Program-made: the position numbers and the translations under genes
The notes under the pieces: generated by a model
Database searches by the model: none
What the model was told of the DNA's origin: nothing
The model's input: the letters and a program-made list of their open reading frames with translations, nothing else
Part shown: piece after piece, positions 35,379-47,152 of the stretch
How positions within the stretch are numbered: position 1 is the first letter of the stretch
How the letters are laid out: the number at the start of each line of letters is the position of its first letter
Source of the DNA: Arbacia lixula
Taxonomy: Eukaryota; Echinodermata; Echinoidea; Arbacioida; Arbaciidae
Length of the DNA: 64,000 bases
Direction of reading: 5' to 3'
Assembly (NCBI GenBank): GCA_963669155.1
Contig: CAVLGW020000044.1
Span: 1-64,000, forward strand

Positions 35379-36382
35379 GGGGACATTTTCACGGTAACTG
35401 ACGTTCCACGGCACAATTTGACATACCTTTCAATGTGTGTATCTCTCTTGCTACAAATAACTAGTGTTTGTTATTGATTATGTCAATAAAGTTAACCTTG
35501 GTGTATAAACTGATGTTAAGATTTTCAACGCAACTGCATTTGTTACACTTCAGTGAGCAAAAATGTGTTGGTAACTGACGTTACACAAAAAGGACATGCA
35601 ATTTCAGGGTGTTCAGTAAAATTGAAATACCTCATGTCCCTGATTGGATAGAGTGATGAGTTCAATGTGTAAATATACCTTTGTTAATAGGTTAAGATAT
35701 ATCAAAATATTAAATAATTTGTTATTGTATTTTGAGGGCTATGATAGTTTTTTCATGACCATGTTGGTAACTGACGTTACACTTACTTTTGTCATTCGAT
35801 TTACATAGACAGCCATGGTAAGTTATCAGTTTGTAAGATCTCAAATCCCAGACTTATCAAAATTAATAATATCCAACTGAAAAAACAGCAAAATAAATTG
35901 TAATAACTAAGAGTTTCCCATATAATTGAATTTTGGTTATATGTTGTCCCACATATACCATTGCATGAGCTGTTCATATACTCATTAACAGAAACATCAC
36001 AGAAAGAAATAAAGGTGGTAAATGGTAGCCTTAGAGTTTCTGCATAATTCCTGATGCAGTGAACTTTGAAAACAAAATAAGTTTTGAAGTAGATCCATTT
36101 GAAAAATGAGAGGAATGTCCATCCGTCAAGAACTTGCCCATTGGGGGGACTTGCAGAGAGGACATTATGCTTTTTACACTGGCAAAAAATATATATGTGG
36201 GGCTAAGGGGCAGGGGTGCAAGTGGTAGTGAAAAAAGTCTCAAAATATAGTACATGTACGGGGCTAAGAAAACCCAATATAAAAAAGGGTATAGGTAATC
36301 TAAGGTCTGGGTCTTTCCAAAGACACAGTTAGTTATGGATCTGCACCAATTTTATGCAGGAAATATTGTGTTCGTCCTACAC

Positions 36383-36656
36383 CTGTTGTGATGCGCTTGA
36401 GGTTGAGCAAAGCTTTCCAGAGCTGTTTGGCTGGGCAGACGATATTGGGATATGCTCCTTCAGGTTTTGTGGTAGAGGAGTCCAATTGGTCTGTCCAATG
36501 GTTTGAGGGGGGTAGCTCAAGTGGCATCTCAACAACCTGCGTTGCAAAGTGTCTTCTTGGTAGGCGCTGTTCATCAAAGACAACAGTTGCAGGAATAAGA
36601 CTATTACCTTCATCACACTCCAGAGCAAGCTTGCTGATTTGCGCTTTCCTCCTCAA
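36383..36656 (-). CDS. Candidate internal exon of an unknown gene
   Basis: A 274-bp open stretch on - between an acceptor (CCTAG|TTGAGG) and a good donor (ACAACAG|GTGTAG). It codes for about 91 residues including RRKAQISKLALECDEGNSL and PSNHWTDQLDSSTTKPEGAY. GC content and amino-acid make-up resemble the HECT exons. The + strand is open too, but its product is less protein-like. I found no neighbouring exon with a matching phase, so the gene is partial, broken, or I have missed exons. No known domain. Confidence 0.35.
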
Positions 36657-37371
36657 CTAGGCTGGTGGTGTTCCAGCTAATACTGTATTGGGTGGTCATG
36701 GTATCTTTCGCGTCGTAGCCACTAGCTGTGGTTGCAGTGAGAAGGTTGCAAGAAGGTTAATGCTGCAGTGTACATAATCGTATGTCACTCCTGGTGAGCC
36801 AGATGCCCATGAGTGACTCTGCTGTTTCAAGTATAGGCCTATGCAGCTTCATTCCTGCATATAAATAGGCAATAAAAGAAGGAGATCATAGTACAGTAAA
36901 GAAATTACAAGATAAAGTCCCTTTTACAAACATCTGCAAACTTCATGAAAGTTTCAACAGCACATATCTTTGGGATACCAACTGTGAAATTTTAAGGTCA
37001 GAGGTACTATAACTCCTGAAGAATAAATGAAATCTAACTAGTTTTCACTAAGATTTTTACGAAAAAAGGAAGCTCGATCAATTATCGATTATTTCCTCAT
37101 TACCGAATATTACGCTTTTACAATTCCAGGGAAGGGTTATATACCCACTCTCGCTCAATTGATGACAAAGTCAGGAAACTGTAAGAATTACGTCAACAAA
37201 AGGGACGGGCTAGCTTTAGAGTCAAATAAATTACATACTCAACATGACAGTGGTCATACCTCTCTCAGAGCTGTACAATAACATTTCATCAATAAACATT
37301 TATTCAATTACTGTAATCAACATAATTTTGCTAATCTTACTGGGCGAGCACATCTGGCTACATGACGCTAC

Positions 37372-37438
37372 CTCTCTCCAGGCTCATCAGCTGTTCATTT
37401 TCGTAACGCTGCAACCTCATAAGAAACTGCCCCTTCAC
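37372..37438 (-). CDS. Candidate small exon of an unknown gene
   Basis: 67 bp on - between 'ttttacaattcag' and the donor GAGAG|GTAGCG, coding for VKGQFLMRLQRYENEQLMSL and ER. Only one of the three frames is open. Charged and helix-forming. It ends in phase 1, which does not fit the 36656 acceptor, so it cannot be joined directly to that exon. Confidence 0.25.
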
Positions 37439-37717
37439 CTGAATTGTAAAATGACATGGATCAAAATCAAGTTTACAGAGGTCATGCACATCAGATACCT
37501 TATTCTGAATACGATATTGCAACAGACAAAATTATTGAAAACCGTAATTTATTGTAATAGTAGACTGCTTTTTGTACGTTTTGACAATAAGCAGAAATTT
37601 CAATTAATATCAAAGCTGAAAATGCACCCCCTCATAATACATTTGCATAGTTTGATTTGCTAAAACAAGAGGTTTCTGAGTTAACTTCATCATACCCTGC
37701 CGCTGGATCTTTCAGGC

Positions 37718-37762
37718 TTCACACTTGGTAAAGCCTAGCAGCTCGTGGCATCAGCAAGGTTT
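37718..37762 (-). repeat. Relic of inner TIR homology
   Basis: On - it reads 'aaccttgctgatgccac' and 'ccaagtgtgaag', as does the left side at 1735-1793 on +. The TIRs therefore once reached further in, or a shared segment was copied; the right side has since gained about 700 bp between this point and the TIR, including a foldback. Confidence 0.5.
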
Positions 37763-38139
37763 ACTGTGCCCAGCCCACTCAGGCAGTGAGCCCGCTGCAT
37801 AGCGCAGAGCTTTGGAACAACATAATCGAGATTAAGTTTGTTGTTTTCAACAAAACTTCACCTTGGATTCAACTAGTACTACCCAGATTCATAGAGGATA
37901 CATACACACTGTACTTGAACTCAACCATGGTTCGTTTGAAGATTATTTTAATCCAGGTTGATTTTTTTTTAATTTTTTACAAACTAAGGTGATTCAGAAT
38001 TACACCACATCACCTGCGATGATATAAAGATTTAAGTTCCTGCACATGCGCCAGTTCTCATATTACAATGTGTATTACGTTCTTGGAACATAGACGTTGT
38101 TTGTTACATCATAGAAAGAGATGTGAATAGGAAATAAGT

Positions 38140-38289
38140 ACTAATACTGGCTATAGATCGAGACTTTATTATGAACTAGGACTTTATTATGAACTTTGGA
38201 CGTACCCCCGTGAGAGGAGCCAGAGTCAGAGACTGATTTTTCGGTCTATGTAATAGCCTGCTTCGTTTCGATCTATAGCCAGTATTAGT
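38140..38289. repeat. Small foldback near the right TIR
   Basis: Perfect 22-bp arms (actaatactggctatagatcga and its inverse) bound 150 bp. The interior has a duplicated 'actttattatgaact'. Non-coding; probably a small MITE inserted into the element. Confidence 0.7.
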
Positions 38290-38460
38290 AGACGAGAAGC
38301 TTTGTTGTTTTTTGTCAATTTGGGGGCAAATTTTAATTCAAGATAGTCAAGTCTGGGCAACACTGTACCCTACAGACTAATAATATTAATCTGGGGAGCT
38401 AGACCACGGTGGCGCTAAGTGCATCCATATAGTACTTTGGCACTTATTTTATGAATTTGA

Positions 38461-38510
38461 ACCCTAAACCTAACCCTGACCCCAACCCTAACCCTGACTC
38501 TAACCCTAGA
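38461..38510. repeat. Degenerate telomere-like repeat
   Basis: Imperfect CCCTAA-type units ('accctaaacctaaccctgac', then 'cccaaccctaaccctgactc'). Only about eight units and degenerate, so an interstitial repeat and not a telomere. Confidence 0.5.
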
Positions 38511-38708
38511 CAACTTCTTTGCAGTTGAATTCTTCCAAAAAGTGATTTCTAGGTCTGCATTAGCACCTGTTTACTTTAGCTAGGCCCTAGCCTAGCCGGC
38601 CTAGCCCCGGGACTGCTACGTGGCTAGCCAAAATGTAATTTCTATTAAAAATAAAGAATGCCCCGAATGAGACGTGTTATTTGTGTCTTTTTTAATATTT
38701 AATATTTA

Positions 38709-40146
38709 TTTCCTGCAAGTCAACATCAGCTAAATGTATTGTTGGTGCTGAGCATGGAGAACATCATAGCCCTACGAGGTACGACTACGAGGAACCCCAC
38801 ACCTGGCTTTGCCTTTGGCATGGGGTTCCTCATGCCATGGACATGGTAACTTAAGGATAGAGACCAAAAAATAACACATTGACATTGACACATTCATCAG
38901 CACGCTTTTTAGTCATGCATAGAGATGTTTGAAAATGCTCGAGTTTCTTCTCCTTCCTCAGAGCTTTCTGCTTAGTGTTAATATCAGGCATACCCTCAGC
39001 CAATGAGCTGATCGAGACCTAACCCTACGCCGGACCCCACGGACACGCGGGGTCCGGCGTTGGGCTAATCGAGACCAAGTGAAGTCTTGCCTGTTGTACT
39101 TCATCTTTGCACAGAACAGTACGAGTGGGACTGAAGCCCAGCCGAGTACAAGTTTTCATGCAACAACGGTCCTTCGGGCGACGTAATAATACAATGCTAT
39201 TATTGGACACGAATATTCATCGTATGAGAATTCAATCGAATCACTAGTGGAAGATGTTCCACGGATAAATGCAATCTCTTCTAAACTAAATGAATCATAT
39301 CACGAAAAAATGCGACATTTACTTACGTTCATCGCAGATCTGCCCCTCACAGTTGAGTTACGTTGCACGAATCCCTACACAGCCTTGATGCAAGGATATG
39401 ATAATTTATCGAAATCAAATTTAGCTTAAAATGTGTTTAATGAAACAGCGTCTTCGAATCGATTTAAGGCTAGAATTGATTCCATCATCCATCATTTAAA
39501 TTGTTCCCAAGATTTGAATTGATTCTAGTTGATGAAACACCTCCTGGAATCTGCCCTTGCTTGTTCCTCACGAATTGTAAAGGGTCTTCGGCGGCGGGTA
39601 GGGCGCGTGCAAACATCTTGAGGAAAGACTATTCCTCGTTAATCGCTCAGTGAAGCGTAACATATATATTGCGAAAAACTTTATATATTTTTACGTCGTA
39701 TATATGGGAAGCTGATTGTATATATGGGAAGCCGACGTATATATATATGTCAAGCCGAGTGAGTTATAAATATATTTTGTGTCATAAATATATTTGCACA
39801 TTTTATATATTCTGTGTCTTCCAATATTTTGTAACTAAATATATATTGTAACGTTTTATATTTTGTAAGTTAATATATTTTTAGTTTGAATATATTTTGC
39901 TTTGCAAATATATAATTTTATTTCATAAATATATGTATGTGTATATATATGTAACATTTATATATTTCCACATATGATATATATTTATGTATTTATATAT
40001 AAGATATATGTATATATAATATGTATATTGTATATATTTGGTATCTTAAATATATATATGTCTCATATAAATGCATAGAAGTCATGTTTGTTGTATATAT
40101 TGGTATGTTTATATATAATTATTTATTTCCCCTTCCGCGTGCCATA
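38709..40146 (-). repeat. Right terminal inverted repeat of element 1
   Basis: Inverted partner of 18-1469. It shares the two hairpins (38.8 kb and 39028-39059), the ELQRVFG-coding stretch near 39575 and the AT-rich outer block. Compared with the left TIR it has lost about 10 bases in the open frame near 39.56 kb and has a stop codon in the middle of the ELQRVFG motif, so that frame is broken here. A short 'tatatatgggaag' motif is duplicated near 39700-39725. It ends with CCGCGTGCCATA at 40146, the exact inverse of the left end. Confidence 0.85.
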
Positions 40147-40567
40147 CCATCGCATATATGGGAAGCCGACGGATATATATATCTATGGCAAGCCAAATGA
40201 GTTATAAATATATATTTTTTTAGTTATAAATATATTTGCGCATTTTATATGTGTCTTCCAATATTTTGCAACTAAATATATATTGTAACGTTTTATATTT
40301 TGTAAGTTGAATATATTTTGCTTTGCAAATATATAATTTTATTTCATAAATATATGTATGTGTATATATATGTAACATTTATATATTTCCACATATAATA
40401 TATATTTATGTATTTATATATAAAATATATGTATATATAATATGTATATTGTATATATTTGGTATTTTAAATATATATATGTCTCATATAAATGCAAAGA
40501 AGTCATGTTTGTTGTATATATTTGTATGTTTATATATAATTATTTATTTCCCCTTCCGCGTGCCATA
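40147..40567 (-). repeat. Inverted copy of the left outer TIR block at the tandem junction
   Basis: These 421 bases are the reverse complement of 18-438. They match the left block rather than the right one wherever the two differ, for example at the 'ataaaatat' versus 'ataagatat' site. Upstream is the normal right end of element 1, so two outer blocks lie in the same direction one after the other. Downstream, element 2 resumes at its base 433, so the six bases 'cgatgg' (433-438) occur both inside the inverted block, as 'ccatcg' at 40147, and again at 40568. The downstream boundary reads gccat-acg-atggc, a small perfect inverted repeat. Confidence 0.85.
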
Positions 40568-41604
40568 CGATGGCGTAAAAATATATAAAGTTTTCGCAAT
40601 ATATATGTTACGCTTCACTGAGCGATTAACGAGGAATAGTCTTTCTTCAAGATACTTGTACGCGCCTTCCCCGCCGCCGCCGAAGACCCTTTGCAGTTCG
40701 TGAGGAACAAGCACAGTCTGATCAAGGGCGGATTCCAGGAGGTGTTTCATCAACTAGAATCGATTCAAATCTTGGGAACAATTAAAATGATGGATGGTGG
40801 AATCAATTCTAGCCTTAAATCGATTCGAAGACGCTGTTTTAAACACATTTGAAGCTAAAATTGATTTCAATTAAATTATCATATCCTTGCATCAAGGCTG
40901 TGTAGGGATTCGTGCAATTCAACTGAACTGCGCACAACTGAGAGGGGCAGATCTGCGATGAACGTAAGTAAATGTCGCATTTTTTCGTGATATAATTCAT
41001 TTAGTTTAGAAGAGATTGCATTTATCCGTGGAACATATTCCACTAGTGATTTGATTGAATTCTCACACGATGAATATTCGTGTCCAATAACAGTATTGTA
41101 TTATTACGTCGCCCAAAGGACCGTTGTTGCATGAAAACTTGTACTCGGCTGGGCTTCAGTCCCACTCGTACTGTTCTGTGCAAACATGAATTACAACAGT
41201 GAAGACTTCACTTGGTCTCGATTAGCCCAACGCCGGACCCCGCGTGTCCGCGGGGTCCGGCGCAGGGTTAGGTCTCGATCAGCTCATTGGCTGAGGGTAT
41301 GCCTGATATTAACACTAAGCAGAAAGCTCTGAGGAAGGAGAAGAAACTCGAGCATTTTCAAACATCTTTATCATTTATGCATGACTATGCTATGGGAACT
41401 AGCGTGCTGATGAATGTGTCACTGTCAATGTCAATGAGCAATGTGTTAATACTGTTATTTTTTGGTCTCTATCCCTAACTTAGTATGAGGAACCCCATGC
41501 CAAAGCCAAGTGTGGGGTTCCTCGTACTTCTTGGGACGTAGGGCTATATAGTGTTCCATGCTCAGCACCAACAATACATTTAGCTGATGTCAACTTGCAG
41601 GAAA
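40568..41604 (+). repeat. Left TIR, inner zone, of element 2
   Basis: Copy of 433-1469 with the same two hairpins. It lacks the outer AT-rich block in normal orientation. With only its inverted block next to it, this end may not be recognised by the integrase in the usual way; that is inference. Confidence 0.8.
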
Positions 41605-42252
41605 CAAACGCGTACAACAAAATCTTTCTAATATAATCTGAATACACTCATTCTGCTTTTAATAGTTTTATGCTTTGCCTTCAGAACCAATGGTACAGTA
41701 GGCGTATACGAGATGAGACAATGATAACCACTGGTACATGTATGGGAGTTGTGAGTGCTGAGATTGCATCTGGCTTCTATTCGGAGGGGGTGGGGGTCCA
41801 AAAATGTAATTATTTTGATTAAAAAATCCCGAGATGGTTATTCAAGTGGTTATTCATGTCTATATAATTAACCTTGCTGATGCCACATACAACTTGTACA
41901 AGCATCAAGGCATTGCCAAGTGTGAAGCTGCTAATTGCTGAACTTTGCTTACATTTAATGAACGTATTGTCCCTGTCAGCGCACAATACAGGCATTGCTC
42001 ACATTGGACATGCACACTGCACAACAGTCTCCAGTCACTAGGCTACATGTATACCGTAGCCAGGTTTTGGAAAACCTGCTAAAATCCCCTCAAAATCCAG
42101 AGATTGCTATATGTTTGCTTTTAAATAGTCAGTTTCTAGTGCTATTATTGGGAGGGAAGTTCTATTCCAGTATCTTCTTTCTTTTCTTCAGATTTTGTGT
42201 GCTATCTACATGACTGTCCGACCACAACAGATTTCCTGCTTGGTTTTATACA

Positions 42253-43070
42253 ATGGAGCGTATCAATTTCAACCTTGTGTGTTTGTGCATTTTGTTTATT
42301 TGTACTAATGCCATGCCACAATCATTTGGAAGACGGAGGTCCATAGATGATTTAGCCAATTTTATTGAAAGACTGAGAGGGTACGTTGGAGAAGTTGGAG
42401 GAATTATACACATCCCAGAAAACACTGATCTACTGTTTGAAGTAATTACCAGTGGAGAAGCATATCTACAAAGTTTGAATATATTAAATAATTGGATATA
42501 TGAGCTCCTTCACACTGGACACCATAATGTATCTCACGCTTTGTATGACGAATTATTGGAAATTCAGTCTGAACTTACACACATGGTGGCATTACTAGAA
42601 CAAGCTGTGAGATGTACAGAATTGCGGGGTTCTGAAGGCTTCAATGTACCAGAGGATGATGTAGTCGGGCAAGTCAGGCCGGTTGGGAGACCATTTATCA
42701 ACATTCCACGTGATCAAATAGAAGCCCTATGTGGACTTGGATTTTCCTGGGTTAGGATTGCTAATGTTTTAGGTGTGTCCCCTCGAACTCTACGTAATAG
42801 GAGACACGAACTCCAAATGCCATTTGGACAAGACACATATGACGCTTTAAGTGACGGGGAAGTTGACGTAATTGTTGAAGAGGTGCTGCAACTTTCTCCA
42901 AGAGCTGGACAATCCATGATTTTTGGGGCTTTCCGGCAAAGAAGGCTTCATATTCAAAGATATCGCATCAGGGAAAGCATAACTCGGGTTAATCCAGTGG
43001 CAACTGCACTACGGAGGAGGTACCGCATCCAAAGACGGCAGTACAATGTTGGTCTTCCAAATGCTCTCTG
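42253..43070 (+). CDS. Integrase exon 1, copy 2
   Basis: Same as 2118-2935 in every codon: hydrophobic N-terminus, helical region, helix-turn-helix, and the GTAAG donor. Joined to 44099-44870 it gives the same 529-aa enzyme. Two intact transposase genes therefore lie 40 kb apart. Confidence 0.85.
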
Positions 43071-44098
43071 GTAAGCTAAGCAATTAGCATGGATAGATAA
43101 CATATATCTAACCCCTTGTGTACCAACCAGATAAAATGCTACTGTAAAGAGTACCGAAGGTGCCGAAGTGGTGCTGTCATATGATCATGTTGTGAAGACA
43201 ATTGGTTCTAAACAAACTCCCTCCAGTGAGTTTAGGTTTGATATTGTCTATGGGGCTAGTGTCTGTCATTACCAATCACAGTCCCCGCTGTGATCACCAC
43301 TTCTTGCTGTACTTGCACTGTTTATAATAATGCTCAACTGACGTCATACCTCGGTACTCTATGGGATTTATTTATAAATATTTCTTGAGAAAAAGGGACA
43401 TGTGGAATGCAAAAGCTTAAGATTTCTGTAAGTAGAATGGCCTGATTATCAGTTTGATGTCTTATTACAATTCAGAGCGTATGACCATTGTTGTGTTCTG
43501 AATGAATTATCTGATACACACATATTTTTTTTTCATCCAGATTTGTCCAAATGTGAAAAAGTCAAATATATTGACTTTGATGTCATGTCACAAGAAATTC
43601 CTTAAAAATTGATATCCCTTGACTTTGTGATATGTCAATTTCAGCTTGATTCAAGTTTTAATTTATTTTTAGTATTCAAAAGTGTCTAACATTTAGTACT
43701 AGGAGTTAAAACAAATAAATTACAAGACAAAATTGATACATCAAAATGGCAAAGGATGTCAATTTTTTTCGAGGCAGGTTTAGGGTAAGGGTTAGTTAAA
43801 GTAATCCTATGAATAATGACTTTCTGATATTTGAACAAATTTGGATAATTAAATATTTTCCTGAATTGAAACAAGTCTAATAAGCATATAGGTGCAGTAT
43901 AACATGCACATTTCCATAAATAATTATTGGTTCTAAAAACCTCAATCTTTGAGCTTCATTTTGATACCAAATTTGTGAAGATTTTGAACATTTGAAAAAT
44001 TGTATGGTTTTGTCAACTTTTTTGTGGAATTGCCCTTTGTGTGTCATTTTTTTCTAGCAATACTGAATAGTTATGCTCATTTCATTTTCCCCCAACAG

Positions 44099-44870
44099 GC
44101 ATTTGGATGGGAACCACAAGTTAATTCATTGGAGGATGGTGGTACATGGTGGCATCGATGGCTACTCCAGAACTGTTGTGTTTCTTCAATGTAATGCCGA
44201 CAACCGGGCATCTACTGTCTTGGACTGCTTTATGGAAGCCACTAATATATATGGATTGCCATCACGAATCAGAATCGACTATGGAATGGAGAATGTTGAT
44301 GTTGCACGATTCATGTTGCAACACAGGGGTTTAGAAAGAGGTAGTGTGATAGCTGGACGGTCAGTTCACAATCAGCGTATTGAGCGGTTGTGGAGAGATG
44401 TAAATGTAGCAGTACTAGACACATTTAGAAACATTTTTTTCTCCTTAGAACACTCGGGTTTATTAGACAGGGATTCAGAAGTCCATTTGTTTGCACTCCG
44501 TTATGTGTTTATGCCTCGTATAAATAGAGCATTAAGAGAATTTGTTAGCATGTGGAATAATCACGTTCTTCGCACAGAAAGGAGGTCCCCCCTTCAAATG
44601 TTTTATTCTGGAATGATCCATTCCAGCATTTACGAAGATGTGCACCAAGCAAATGTTAGTCTGTATGGGGTAGAAGAAGAAGGTCTTCCTGGAGATATTC
44701 AAACAAATAATAATGTTACTATACCATTAAGCCAGCTTGATGTAAGTGATGTACTATTGAATCAATTACATGAATCTGTTAATGTCCTTGAAAATGATGG
44801 TTACAGTGGTGTTAACATTTATACACATGTTTTGAATATTGTTCAAGAATGTTTTGAAAATACCACGTAA
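44099..44870 (+). CDS. Integrase exon 2, copy 2 (D-D-E core)
   Basis: Same as 3964-4735. All three acidic residues (Asp276, Asp333 and Glu368 in the joined protein) are present and there is no frameshift. Confidence 0.85.
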
Positions 44871-47152
44871 AACAATAGTGGTACAATGTATGTAAAAGGG
44901 AACTGAATCTTGAATCTTATGTGTGTTCAAGCAGATTCCTAAAGATACTGCATCAAAATTCTGTGTAATTTGCATACATTTTTTCATTTGGGAAAATCAT
45001 CACTATGAAGTGACTATCAAGTAACATTTCTTATGTGATGATACAGTTCAGGGCTCACACATCACGCTGCCTAACGGAAGAAAATAGCTTTCTGACAAAT
45101 GGCCATTTCAAATTTCTTTATTTCTCTCTCGCTTGAAGTGTAATATCCGTAACATTTCAGATGTAAACATTTTTTTTAGCACACTATTTTCATCCAATTT
45201 TGTTATTAACTCAAAGTAACGCAAAGCTAAAATGTGCTATCCCGCAACATATCCAGTTATTTTTGTGAGAATCTGTATGATTCAATTTGATAAAGTGTTA
45301 CGGACATTACACACTTATACATAGCTGTGCCTATCCATGGTAACGTGGTACAAAAATGTTTGATTGCCTGTAAGATCTCAAAGGACCGCTCATAAGGGAT
45401 GGACTTGTAGCATAGGGCAGGCCTCACAAAAATTTCCAATATAAAATTTGTAATGGGCAGAGTCATTTGCAACAATTGTACTTGTTCTGTTACTAATGTT
45501 ATATTGGAAATTTGTCATCATTGAGGGTTATTTTACAAATATGAGTCAATGCTCATAACAAGTAAATAATTATTTACTGAGTTTGATCATGGTCTAATGA
45601 TTGAATTTCATGTGGTTATATCATACTGTGAATATTGCTCAGCTGCATTTGTTTGCAGGAAGTCCTTTGGATTCTACATTGCAATATTGCTATACATGAA
45701 CAGGTATATTCACTATTTCACTAAGGTTTTGACTAATGCTCTCAGCCAACTTTTCAACCAACTGTCAGAGTACAGGAAACTGCAAAATCAACAAAGATTC
45801 TTCAGTGCATACTTGTCCGTAATGTTGCCTTAATATTGATTTTTTTTTACTTATTATGAGTTTGAATCATTTAAGATAGTCAAAAGCTGATCGACATATG
45901 TAAATTAAAGATTACTCTTCCATTGCAGACATGAAATAGGTCTGTTAGATTACAATATGAAAAAAAAAAACAGTAAGCAAATTAAGTAGGGATCTGTACC
46001 AAACATGTAGTGCTTAAATTGGCAACTCCTTAAATGCAAGATCTCTTGAAAGTGCTATGGTTTATTTTTAGATATGTCTACAACTACCATTCATGAGGAA
46101 AAATTTGAAAATTTTAATACAAACATGTGATTCCTCCTACTTAAAAAAAGTTGACAAATCTGTAATGTCCTAAATGCCACAAATATGGCTCTCAAGCAAA
46201 CATGCTTCATGTTTTACTAATTTGGCTTTATTGTTATAACAATTCCTCACCTTCCAATTAACAGGTAAATTGCTTTAACTATGTGCTTAAACTCACAGAC
46301 TTTTCAATGATCGTCTGAAATGTAATGTCTGTAACACCGGAACTGCCCTTCTGTAATGTCCAAAATGTGTAGAGTAGGCTCTCACTGCAAGAAACTCCTG
46401 TGTTTAAATTAAATACAGTATATGAATAATTTTCCTATACGGTTTACATGGCTAATTTGATCATGTCAAATATACATGTACAGGTGAGGTGCACTAGATG
46501 AATGTAAAAAAAAAAATACATGTGATGTAACATCATTTATAATGGGGTCAAAATAGTAATTTTTTACAATGTTCTTGTCATTCATAGTTACTTTTCTTTC
46601 TGGTAGATGACATCGATAGTTTGGATACTGATAATTATGAATATTGAAGGCATACTGGTAATTCCTCTGTTGTTTTTGTATCGGGTCATGCTGGAGGCAA
46701 AAAAAAAAGCTTTCACACTTCCAACATTTGTTGTCCGCAAAAATCATGTTACATGTGAAACATAATACATATATGTACATGTAGTTCCTGGTAAAACCGA
46801 TATCAAGTGGCATATTGCTGTACTTAAAATATACCCCCCCCCCCCCCCTCATATTCTGGCCAGAATAGGTTTAAAATACATTCTTTTTGATCAGGGTACA
46901 AGTTCAAAATTGATGGAGCAATTTGTTGATCTTAGAATCCTGATATTGCAAACTGTTATTACAATAGAGTAGTAATGCTTTTCCCAAGGAGTATGTTCTG
47001 ATGAGAGTCCATTTTTATGTATTTCAGGTTGTCAATTCTACATTGAACTTTTCCTGATGACTTTATAATCAATGCACAGAACTGACAAATGTACTCCATT
47101 TGCAAATTGAGCATCCTGTTTCTATTGTTGCTATAAAGCATATTTTGACTCC

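Larger units (their letters stand above)
18..40146. mobile_element. Giant DNA transposon, element 1 (about 40.1 kb, long TIRs, integrase plus HECT ligase)
   Basis: Seen: the sequence beginning TATGGCACGCGG at 18 is matched in inverted orientation by one ending CCGCGTGCCATA at 40146, and the match continues inward for about 1.45 kb on each side. Inside lie an intact spliced gene for a D-D-E integrase and an intact 12-exon HECT E3 ligase gene. Bases 1-17 are the only flanking sequence outside the left end. No target-site duplication can be read because the right end abuts the second copy. Family knowledge: long TIRs plus an IS3/retroviral-type integrase fit the eukaryotic IS3EU-like elements, but I give that name from memory and with low confidence. 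The two TIRs differ by substitutions and small indels, so the element is not brand new, yet both genes are open. Maverick/Polinton elements also carry rve-type integrases, but I see no sign of a DNA polymerase B, protease or capsid gene here. Confidence 0.85.

Noticed and set aside
38461..38510. True telomere
   Set aside because: Only about eight degenerate CCCTAA-type units inside continuous sequence.
18..40146. Maverick/Polinton or viral origin of the large element
   Set aside because: An rve-type integrase and TIRs are present, but no DNA polymerase B, protease, ATPase or capsid genes are seen, and the other gene is an intron-rich cellular-type ligase.
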